From DUOX01 sp050944015 (GTDB lineage: Bacteria > Bacillota > Clostridia > Oscillospirales > Oscillospiraceae): 23,869 nt of DNA. The notes beneath the pieces were generated by a model that was given only the letters and a program-made list of their open reading frames with translations, did no database searches and was not told where the DNA came from. Position numbers and translations under genes: made by a program. Numbering within the stretch: position 1 is the stretch's first letter; the number at the start of each line of letters is the position of its first letter. The DNA lies in contig JBMNQG010000032.1 of assembly GCA_050944015.1 (NCBI GenBank), forward strand, positions 1-23,869, read 5' to 3'. Below are positions 14,192-20,475 of this stretch, one piece after another.

Positions 14192-15001
14192 TTATTTCAT
14201 GAAATACCTGGCGGCCACGCTGTCTATAAGTATTGCGTCGCAGAGTCCCTTGTTCAGGTATTCAAGACATGCCCGGGCGTCCTGAGACAGGCGTTTTGCA
14301 GAGCCCAAATCCTTCATCAGGTCCTCGTTCGACTCCAGAGCTTTCACTGCGGTGTCCCTGTCCGGCATGTACAAGGTTTTGCCCTTGAGTTTGCCTATCC
14401 TTTTTATGCCAGAATCAGCCCTTACCAGAAGAACCTGGTCGTTGGACATATATGAGGGGGTGGTGCTGTAGCTATCGGAATTGTGGTCGAAGCTCATGCC
14501 GCCCCAGGCGCAGTCTATGTTTCCGGAGGCCAACTCAACTTCCACGTCGGCGGGAAATATGGGCTGAAGTCTCAGCTCCCAGCCTAAAAGGCGGCAGACC
14601 TCCTGGGCCAGCTCCACGTCGAAACCGGCGTAATCCCCCAAGTTATCCTTAAAGCTCATGGGAAAGGCGTTTATGTCTATGCCCATGATGAAAATTCGCT
14701 GGGGTATTTCCATATCCAGCTCTTCCAGGGCGTTTTGGCTGCCTTCCAGAGTGCTGAGATTTGCGCCGAACCATTTTTCGGAGAGCCGGCTGACGGTGCC
14801 GTCGGCGGCCAGAACGGCCAGGGCGGCGGCGATTATGTCGCGAAGCCGGTCGTCCTTTCTGAAGGCGATGGAAAAGTCCTCCGATGACAGGGTGTCCAAA
14901 ATCCTGTAGCCGGAGACCAATTGATACTTTCCGCATGCCCCGAGGGAAAGGCAAAAAGCCAGTATTATCAATAGCGCTATATATGTTTTAATCTTTCCCA
15001 T
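14192..15001 (-). CDS. Solute-binding lipoprotein with circularly permuted SBP_bac_3 domain
   Basis: A 269-residue lipoprotein (lipobox SLGAC, C23) that looks like an amino-acid binding protein with its segments in permuted order. Residues 41-79 (EDFSIAFRKD through DGTVSRLSEKWFG) match the C-terminal end of a normal protein, compare EEYGIAFRKG through DGTLPALAEKYG at 254-291 of the neighbour encoded at 16698-17600. A linker (80-100) then joins to the normal N-terminal start at about 101: IFIMGIDINAFPMSF, GDYAGFDVELAQEV, SGNIDCAWGGMS, LKGKTLYM and CDAILIDSVAARYFMK, after which the protein stops where the missing end would begin. ATG 15001 follows AAGGAG by 7 bases; the in-frame GTG at 15022 precedes that site. 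It follows the ATPase gene but has its own promoter and leader. It may serve the same transporter with other ligands. Confidence 0.8.
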   Translation of the reverse strand: MGKIKTYIALLIILAFCLSLGACGKYQLVSGYRILDTLSSEDFSIAFRKDDRLRDIIAAALAVLAADGTVSRLSEKWFGANLSTLEGSQNALEELDMEIPQRIFIMGIDINAFPMSFKDNLGDYAGFDVELAQEVCRLLGWELRLQPIFPADVEVELASGNIDCAWGGMSFDHNSDSYSTTPSYMSNDQVLLVRADSGIKRIGKLKGKTLYMPDRDTAVKALESNEDLMKDLGSAKRLSQDARACLEYLNKGLCDAILIDSVAARYFMK

Positions 15002-15031
15002 TTTGCTGCTCCTTAAAGGCACAAATAATGG

Positions 15032-15089
15032 CGGGGACCTGTCCCCGAATCCCCGAAGGGATGTGTGCGGCGAACAGGCCCCGCCGCAC
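15032..15089 (-). promoter_or_regulatory. Structured 5' leader with three hairpins
   Basis: On the minus strand the leader contains GTGCGGCG/CGCCGCAC (15089-15065, 9-base loop), then ATCCC-TTCG-GGGAT (15062-15049, a stable tetraloop), then CGGGGAC/GTCCCCG (15047-15032). They lie between the promoter and the ribosome binding site at about 15008-15012. No known riboswitch class is recognised. The GGGGACAGGTCCCC core resembles short palindromes often dispersed in clostridial genomes, so a small repeat element is an alternative. Confidence 0.45.
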
Positions 15090-15110
15090 GTTTAAGGTGA
15101 ACGGGGTCTT

Positions 15111-15139
15111 ATAATAAACCAAATTGGCGAGCAATTCAA
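15111..15139 (-). promoter_or_regulatory. Promoter of the permuted binding-protein gene
   Basis: TTGAAT (15139-15134), 17 bases, TATTAT (15116-15111) on the minus strand, just after the ATPase gene. It would give this binding protein expression independent of the transporter operon. Confidence 0.5.
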
Positions 15140-15166
15140 TATTAAATTGTAAACTTTTGATACTTT

Positions 15167-15949
15167 TTAGCTGTTGTAGCGGGAAAGGAACTGCTTTGTG
15201 CGCTCTTCCTTGGGGTTTCCAAAGACCTCTTCAGGGGTGCCCTGCTCCACCACCAGGCCGCCGTCCATGAATATGACCCGGTTCGATAGTTCCCGGGCGA
15301 ATTGCATTTCATGTGTGACAATAATCATGGTGGTGTTTTTGTCGGCCAGGCTGCGGATGACCTTCAGGACCTCCCCGGTGAGCTCCGGGTCCAGGGCGCT
15401 GGTGGGCTCGTCGAAGCACAGTATGTCCGGCCCCATGGCCAGGGCCCTGGCTATGGCCACCCGCTGTTGCTGGCCGCCGGAGAGCTGGTGGGGATAAAAG
15501 TCCGCCCTGTCCGCCAGCCCCACCTGGGTCAGCAGGGACATGGATTTTTCATATATCTCCTCAATTATAGCCCTGCGGTTGGTGTTATAATCCGGCCGCT
15601 CCTTTGCCAGGAGCTCCTGGGCAAGAGTCACGTTTTTCAGGGCGGTGTACTGGGGAAAAAGGTTGAATGACTGGAATACCAGGCCGAAGTGAAGGCGCTT
15701 CTTGCGGATTTCGCTTTCCCTTTGGGTTTTGGGGTCGTCGGCGTCGAAAAGTATTTTGCCGTCCACTATTATTTGGCCTTTGTCGGGGCGCTCAAGGAAG
15801 TTGAGGCAGCGGAGAAGAGTGGTTTTTCCGCTGCCGGAGGAGCCGATAATGGATATGGCCTCCCCTTTTTCAAGGGAAAAGTCTATGCCCTTGAGAACTT
15901 CCAGGCTGCCGAAGTTCTTATGCAGATTTTTTACTTCCAAAACAGGCAT
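15167..15949 (-). CDS. Polar amino-acid ABC transporter ATPase (GlnQ-like)
   Basis: Hydrolyses ATP to drive amino-acid import. The 260-residue product has Walker A GSSGSGKT (36-43), Q-loop Q93 in VFQSFNLFPQ, a hallmark of the polar amino-acid subfamily, LSGGQQQR (156-163), Walker B ILCFDEPTSALDPEL (176-190) and VTHEMQFA with the switch His. The ATG follows a GGGAG site. It begins 15 bases after the permease stop. An insertion around 116-135 makes it slightly longer than the 240-250 residues usual for GlnQ. Substrate cannot be told from the ATPase. Confidence 0.92.
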   Translation of the reverse strand: MPVLEVKNLHKNFGSLEVLKGIDFSLEKGEAISIIGSSGSGKTTLLRCLNFLERPDKGQIIVDGKILFDADDPKTQRESEIRKKRLHFGLVFQSFNLFPQYTALKNVTLAQELLAKERPDYNTNRRAIIEEIYEKSMSLLTQVGLADRADFYPHQLSGGQQQRVAIARALAMGPDILCFDEPTSALDPELTGEVLKVIRSLADKNTTMIIVTHEMQFARELSNRVIFMDGGLVVEQGTPEEVFGNPKEERTKQFLSRYNS

Positions 15950-15964
15950 ATCGGTACTCCCCCC

Positions 15965-16606
15965 TTATCTGAAAAAGTCAAGCTTGCGCTCAAGCCAGCC
16001 CAGGATTAATGTGAGCACGCCCACAAAGACGAGGAAGAAGACCGCGGTGGAAAACAGCGGCCATATGAGGCCCTTGGCGGAATACTCCTGGGCCATCATG
16101 ATAATCTCCTTGTTGGCTATTATGCGGGCCAGGGAGGTGTCCTTTACAAGGGTAATTATCTCGTTGCCCATGGGCGGGGTTATGCGCTTTATCACCTGGA
16201 GAAGGGTGATTTTGAAAAAAATCTGGGTCTTTGTCATGCCCAGAACCTGGCCTGCCTCGTACTGGCCGCGGGGTATGCTTTCTATACCGCCCCTGTAAAT
16301 CTCCGAGAAGTAGCAGGCGTAATTGATTACAAATGCCACAAGCGCCGCCTCCAGGCGGCCAAAGGAAGGTATATTCCACAGGAGAGGGGGGACGTAGAAA
16401 ACGACTATGACCTGAAGCATCAGCGGCGTGCCGCGAATTATCCAGACAAAAATTTTGACCAGCCAAGACAGGGGCTTAAAGCGGCTCATGGAACCGAAAG
16501 CGATAATAAGCCCCAGGGGCAGGCCCAGCGCCAGAGTGATTATAAAGATTTCACAGTTGATGACAAAGCCCTCGAAAAGCCTGTCAACGATTACGGAAAA
16601 CTGCAT
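15965..16606 (-). CDS. Polar amino-acid ABC transporter permease (HisM/GlnP type)
   Basis: Membrane channel subunit, 213 residues, the usual length for this family, probably a homodimer since only one permease gene is present. About five hydrophobic helices are visible. The RGTPLMLQ segment (58-65) is a family hallmark, and the EAA loop that contacts the ATPase reads YEAGQVLGMTKTQIFFKI (116-133). NYACYFSEIYRGGIESI (95-111) is another conserved stretch. The ATG follows AAGGAA. It sits between the binding protein and the ATPase genes, with a hairpin-containing gap of 91 bases upstream and 15 bases downstream. Confidence 0.93.
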   Translation of the reverse strand: MQFSVIVDRLFEGFVINCEIFIITLALGLPLGLIIAFGSMSRFKPLSWLVKIFVWIIRGTPLMLQVIVVFYVPPLLWNIPSFGRLEAALVAFVINYACYFSEIYRGGIESIPRGQYEAGQVLGMTKTQIFFKITLLQVIKRITPPMGNEIITLVKDTSLARIIANKEIIMMAQEYSAKGLIWPLFSTAVFFLVFVGVLTLILGWLERKLDFFR

Positions 16607-16634
16607 TTTACCAATTCCTTAACGCGCAACAGAC

Positions 16635-16658
16635 CAGAGGGCGCGAATGTGCCCTCTG
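16635..16658 (-). promoter_or_regulatory. Intercistronic hairpin between binding protein and permease genes
   Basis: CAGAGGGC and GCCCTCTG form an 8-base stem, extendable by two inner pairs around GAAT. There is no T-run after it, so it looks like an mRNA-stabilising or partial-termination hairpin that keeps binding protein in excess over permease, as is common in such operons. Confidence 0.45.
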
Positions 16659-16697
16659 CCCCGGTTATTTTTTGGTATTATTATAAACTTATTCGTT

Positions 16698-17600
16698 TCA
16701 ACCTGCAATAGCGGGAGCAAGACTCAGGCCGTATTTTTCCGCCAGAGCGGGAAGCGTTCCGTCCTTCACCAGTTCCATGATTATCTCGTTAACCTTTTCG
16801 GTAACGTCGGAACCCTTGCGGAAGGCTATGCCGTATTCCTCGGCGGCCAGCTCAAGGCCCTCCACCATCTTCAGGTCGGGGAAGTCGGTGCCCTCGCCAA
16901 TGGTGCTCATAGCCAGGGTCCAGTCCAGAACGGCGGCGTCCGCAGTGCCGGCCTTAACCTCCAAGAGGCAGTCGGTCTGCTTGGTAAGGCCCACGTAATT
17001 GGCCTGTGCCAGGTTGGAGTCCGCGTCGTCGCCAATGATTTGCGCTTCGCCGGCGGAGCCTATCTCCGCCACCACGGTCTTGCCTATCAGGTCTGCGGTG
17101 GTCTTCACGTCGCTGCCTTCCTTGATGACCACTACCTGGGCATTTTTAACGTAGGGCAGGGATATACTCATGTTGGCAGCGCGATCTGCGGTTATGGTCA
17201 TGCCGTTCCATATGCAGTCGATGCTGTAGGTGTTAAGCTCGATTTCCTTGGTCTCCCAGACTATTTCCACGAATTCGGGCGTCACGCCCAGCTTTTCGCA
17301 GACGGCGATGGCAAACTCCGTGTCAAAGCCGGTAAAGTTGCCCTCTTCGTCGGTATAGTTCATGGGCTCGTATACGGTGTAGCCGATAAGCATTTCACCC
17401 TTGTCGAGTATGTAGCTCAAATCGCTTTCCGTACCCGAGGCGGAATCGTCGGGAGAGCCGGTGTCGGCGGCATCGGGGGTTGCTTCGCCGGAAGGAGTCG
17501 CATCAGCGGAAGGAGTGCTGCCCTTTTTGCCGCAGGCGGCAAGGCTGAAGCACATTATAAGCACCATAATCAGGGCCAGTATTCTTGTCATTGATTTCAT
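16698..17600 (-). CDS. Amino-acid ABC transporter substrate-binding lipoprotein
   Basis: Captures the amino acid outside the cell and delivers it to the permease. The 300-residue product has a lipoprotein signal with lipobox SLAAC (C23), a Ser/Thr/Pro/Asp-rich linker (about 26-60), then an SBP_bac_3 domain in normal order: MLIGYTVYEPMNY (70-82), GFDTEFAIAVCEKLG (91-105), SIDCIWNGMTITADR (126-140), LIGKTVVAEIGS (171-182), ADAAVLDWTLA (220-230) and the end EEYGIAFRKGSDV to LAEKYG (254-291). GGAGG lies 8 bases before the ATG. It is the first gene of the operon, divergent from buk. The ligand is not identifiable by eye. Confidence 0.92.
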   Translation of the reverse strand: MKSMTRILALIMVLIMCFSLAACGKKGSTPSADATPSGEATPDAADTGSPDDSASGTESDLSYILDKGEMLIGYTVYEPMNYTDEEGNFTGFDTEFAIAVCEKLGVTPEFVEIVWETKEIELNTYSIDCIWNGMTITADRAANMSISLPYVKNAQVVVIKEGSDVKTTADLIGKTVVAEIGSAGEAQIIGDDADSNLAQANYVGLTKQTDCLLEVKAGTADAAVLDWTLAMSTIGEGTDFPDLKMVEGLELAAEEYGIAFRKGSDVTEKVNEIIMELVKDGTLPALAEKYGLSLAPAIAG

Positions 17601-17637
17601 TTTGATTCCTCCATTAAGATCGCTTGCTTACGCTACC

Positions 17638-17665
17638 ATAATAACACATTAGCGAAATAAAGCAA
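17638..17665 (-). promoter_or_regulatory. Promoter of the amino-acid ABC transporter operon
   Basis: TTGCTT (17665-17660), 16 bases, TATTAT (17643-17638) on the minus strand, with TG one base before the -10 (TGTTATTAT, extended -10). The start would be near 17631, about 30 bases before the ATG. Confidence 0.6.
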
Positions 17666-17684
17666 GAGGCAATTTGCTAGTTTT

Positions 17685-17703
17685 CTGTGCAAATTTTGCA
17701 CAG
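17685..17703. promoter_or_regulatory. Perfect 19-bp palindrome upstream of the transporter promoter (operator candidate)
   Basis: CTGTGCAAATTTTGCACAG has perfect nine-base arms around one T. Its centre lies about 63 bases before the predicted transporter start, the distance typical of activators that bind just upstream of RNA polymerase. A shorter related site, GCAATTTGC, lies near 17670-17678. The regulator is not known. Confidence 0.55.
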
Positions 17704-17726
17704 CGCCTTTAATCGCCCGGCGCTGT
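17700..17726. repeat. Second inverted repeat overlapping the palindrome
   Basis: ACAGCGCC and GGCGCTGT, perfect eight-base arms around 11 bases. It shares four bases with the right arm of the 19-bp palindrome, so two proteins could not easily bind both. The remainder of 17727-17830 shows no gene. Confidence 0.45.
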
Positions 17727-17830
17727 CATTGGCGAAAGGCGAAATTCGGATATGGAAGGCTAAGGCTTTGCTTGCAGAATTAAGCGTATTGTGGTATGCT
17801 AAAAAATCATACAATTCATAGATATAGGGT

Positions 17831-17836
17831 TATAAT
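17831..17836 (+). promoter_or_regulatory. Probable -10 box for butyrate kinase
   Basis: A perfect TATAAT lies about 50 bases before the GTG start. The -35 region at 17 bases (CATACA) matches only at its ACA. A weaker alternative, TTGCAG-17-TATGCT, lies about 35 bases further upstream. Confidence 0.4.
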
Positions 17837-17884
17837 GCCGCAAAAAAGGGTATTATGGCTGAAAGCCAATCGGAGGGAACTTGC

Positions 17885-18994
17885 GTGAAGAAATACAAGA
17901 TTTTTGCACTTAATCCAGGCTCAACTTCTACCAAAATAGCCATGTTTGAGAATGAGACCTGCATTTTCCAGGCGAAAGCGGAGCATTCCGCGGAAAAACT
18001 GGCCCAGTTTCCCAAAATAGCTGACCAGTTTGAGTACAGGAGGGATACCATTCTGGAGGAGGTAGCCAGGCAGGGCGCCAGCCTTGAGGGGACCGACTGC
18101 TTCGTTGCCCGCTGCGGCGGCGTGTTGCCCTGCGAGGGCGGAGTTTATTGGGTGACGGACCTTGTCATAGAGCACTGCTTTTCCGGATATACCGTTCACC
18201 CCGCCATTCTCGGGGGCAAGCTGGCGGATTCCTTCAGAAAGAAATACGGCGGAATCGCCATAATCCTCAACCCCCCGGACACTGACGAGTTTCAGGACGT
18301 AGCCAGGATAACGGGTTTCCACGACATATACAGGACCAGCAACGTCCATATGCTGAACCAGAAGGAGACCGCCATACGGGCGGCAAAAGAGATGGGCAAG
18401 AAGTACGAGGAATGCCGCTTCGTGGTGGCCCACATTGGCGGAGGAGTTTCCGTCACCGCCCACAGATACGGAAGGGTGGTGGACAGCACCAGCATAATCA
18501 TGGGTGAAGGCCCAATGACCCCTACAAGGGCGGGAGCCATGCCCCTGGTGCCCTTCATGGACCTTTGCTATTCCGGCAAATGGACCAGGGACGAGATGTA
18601 CGACCGGATGATAAAGAACGGCGGCTTTGTGGACCATCTGGGCACCAGCGACGCCCGTGAAGTTAGGAAGATGATTGAAGAGGGCGACAGCTATGCCAAG
18701 CTGGTCTACGATGCGTTTATATATCAAATTGGTAAGGCCATAGGTTCCATGGCGTCTGTGCTCCATGGGCAGGTGGACGCCATTCTGCTGGGAGGCGGCA
18801 TAGTCTACGACGATTACGTGGTTAACAGCATCAAGGAGATGTGCTCCTATATTGCGTCCATACGCTGCTATCCCGGAGAATTTGAGATGGAGGCCCTGGC
18901 GGCTGGAGCTCTTCGTGCTCTCACCGGCCAGGAGCAGATTAAGACCTACACCGGCAAGCCTGTGTTCAAGGGCTTTAAAAGGAACCGGCCTTAA
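17885..18994 (+). CDS. buk: Butyrate kinase
   Basis: Interconverts butyryl phosphate plus ADP and butyrate plus ATP, giving ATP at the end of butyrate fermentation, or activating butyrate or branched acids in reverse. The 369-residue product is close to the usual 355-360. It has the acetate/butyrate kinase features: ALNPGSTSTKIA near the N-terminus, RCGGVLPCEGG, TSNVHMLNQKETA, VVAHIGGGVSVTAH (phosphate loop), GEGPMTPTRAG, and LLGGGIVYDD near the C-terminus. The start is GTG 17885, placed 7 bases after GGAGGG; the in-frame ATG at 17855 has no such site. Phosphate butyryltransferase, the usual partner encoded just upstream, is not in this window. The glyS gene follows 78 bases later. Confidence 0.9.
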   Translation: MKKYKIFALNPGSTSTKIAMFENETCIFQAKAEHSAEKLAQFPKIADQFEYRRDTILEEVARQGASLEGTDCFVARCGGVLPCEGGVYWVTDLVIEHCFSGYTVHPAILGGKLADSFRKKYGGIAIILNPPDTDEFQDVARITGFHDIYRTSNVHMLNQKETAIRAAKEMGKKYEECRFVVAHIGGGVSVTAHRYGRVVDSTSIIMGEGPMTPTRAGAMPLVPFMDLCYSGKWTRDEMYDRMIKNGGFVDHLGTSDAREVRKMIEEGDSYAKLVYDAFIYQIGKAIGSMASVLHGQVDAILLGGGIVYDDYVVNSIKEMCSYIASIRCYPGEFEMEALAAGALRALTGQEQIKTYTGKPVFKGFKRNRP

Positions 18995-19072
18995 AAGGGA
19001 ATAATAATACTGGCAAAAAATAAAAATAAGACTCTGCCCGAAGCCATCGGCAGGAAGGAAAGGAAAATAGAA

Positions 19073-20473
19073 ATGCAGAACACTGAAAAGAGCATGGAAA
19101 AAATTGTAGCTCTGTGCAAAAACAGAGGCATTATCTTTGCCGGAAGCGAGATATACGGCGGGTTGGCCAACACCTGGGATTACGGGCCTCTGGGCGTGGA
19201 GCTGAAGAACAACGTCAAAAGGGCCTGGTGGAAGAAGTTTGTCCAGGAGTCCCAATACAATGTTGGGCTGGACGCCGCCATTCTCATGAACCCCCAGGTC
19301 TGGGTGGCTTCCGGGCACGTGGCCACCTTCAACGACCCACTCATTGACTGCAAGTCCTGCAAGACCCGCCACAGGGCGGACAAGCTGGCGGAGGAATGGA
19401 ACCGGGCAAATAATGTGACGGATGTTAAAATCGAGGCCATGGACAACAGCGCCCTTATGGCCTATATACGGGAAAACAATATCCCCTGCCCGGAATGCGG
19501 CAAGAGAGATTTTACCGATATACGGAAGTTCAACCTCATGTTCAAGACTTTCCAGGGCGTCAACGAGGACACCGCCTCCACCGTTTACCTGCGTCCCGAG
19601 ACAGCCCAGGGGATTTTTGTGAACTTCAAGAACATACAGCGCACCACCCGCAGAAAGATTCCCTTCGGAGTATGCCAGATAGGCAAATCTTTCCGCAACG
19701 AAATTACCCCCGGAAACTTTATCTTCCGCACCCGGGAGTTCGAGCAGATGGAGCTGGAATTCTTCTGCGAGCCGAGTACGGATCTTCAGTGGTTTGATTA
19801 CTGGCGCACCTTCTGTAGGGACTGGCTGTATTCTCTGGGCATGAAGCCTGATAATCTCCGCATGCGGGACCATGAGAAGGAGGAACTGTCCCACTACTCC
19901 AACGCCACCACGGACTTTGAATTCCTGTTCCCCTTCGGCTGGGGCGAGCTTTGGGGCGTGGCTGACCGCACGGACTATGACCTGAAGGCCCATCAGGAGA
20001 CCTCCGGCGAGGACATGAGCTATTTCGACCAGGAGAAGAATTTGCGCTACATCCCCTATGTCATAGAGCCCTCCTTGGGCGTGGACAGGGCAGTTCTGGC
20101 CTTCCTTGTGGACGCCTACGACGAGGAGATGGTGGACGAGGAAAAAGGTGACATGCGGACGGTACTGCGCCTGCACCCCGCGTTGGCGCCCATAAAGTGC
20201 GCCGTGCTTCCCCTTTCCAAGAAGCTCTCAGAACCCGCCTTTGAGCTTTACCGCAGCCTGCAGAAATGCTTTATGGCGGACTACGACGAGTCCGGCAGCA
20301 TAGGAAAGCGCTATCGCCGCCAGGACGAGATAGGCACTCCTTTCTGCGTAACCTACGATTTCGAGAGCGAAAATGACGGCTGCGTTACCGTACGTCACAG
20401 AGACAGCATGGAGCAGGAGCGTATAAAGATCGCCGAAGTGGCTGACTATATCGCTGAAAGGATCGAGTTTTAG
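19073..20473 (+). CDS. glyS: Glycyl-tRNA synthetase, alpha2 (eukaryote-like) type
   Basis: Charges tRNA-Gly with glycine. The 466-residue product is the homodimeric class II type, not the alpha/beta GlyQ-GlyS type. It has KRSI-like motif-1 area with WDYGPLGVELKNN (35-47), two CxxC pairs (C93/C96 and C139/C142) that fit a zinc site, RPETAQGIF (174-182), motif 2 FRNEITP (207-213), motif 3 EPSLGVDRAVL (332-342) and a C-terminal anticodon-binding domain starting near LAPIKCAVLPLS. The start ATG follows AAAGGA at good distance; the frame stays open upstream to about 19010 but without an ATG or GTG. The 78-base gap to buk is too short for a glycine T-box. The next gene starts 2 bases after the stop. 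Confidence 0.94.
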   Translation: MQNTEKSMEKIVALCKNRGIIFAGSEIYGGLANTWDYGPLGVELKNNVKRAWWKKFVQESQYNVGLDAAILMNPQVWVASGHVATFNDPLIDCKSCKTRHRADKLAEEWNRANNVTDVKIEAMDNSALMAYIRENNIPCPECGKRDFTDIRKFNLMFKTFQGVNEDTASTVYLRPETAQGIFVNFKNIQRTTRRKIPFGVCQIGKSFRNEITPGNFIFRTREFEQMELEFFCEPSTDLQWFDYWRTFCRDWLYSLGMKPDNLRMRDHEKEELSHYSNATTDFEFLFPFGWGELWGVADRTDYDLKAHQETSGEDMSYFDQEKNLRYIPYVIEPSLGVDRAVLAFLVDAYDEEMVDEEKGDMRTVLRLHPALAPIKCAVLPLSKKLSEPAFELYRSLQKCFMADYDESGSIGKRYRRQDEIGTPFCVTYDFESENDGCVTVRHRDSMEQERIKIAEVADYIAERIEF

Positions 20474-20475
20474 TT

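Noticed and set aside
14192..15001. Simple frameshift or truncation of a normal binding protein
   Set aside because: The frame is intact from signal peptide to stop, and the displaced C-terminal segment sits in front of the rest rather than being lost.
19010..19072. N-terminal extension of glycyl-tRNA synthetase
   Set aside because: The frame is open to about 19010 but has no ATG, GTG or TTG start with a suitable ribosome binding site, and the added residues (LAKNKNKTLPEAIG) do not resemble family N-termini.
17921..20176. A 751-codon open frame on the minus strand
   Set aside because: It is wholly antisense to buk and glyS, both with clear family motifs, and runs through the gap between them. 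Its protein shows only residues expected from reading GC-biased codons backwards, without domains.
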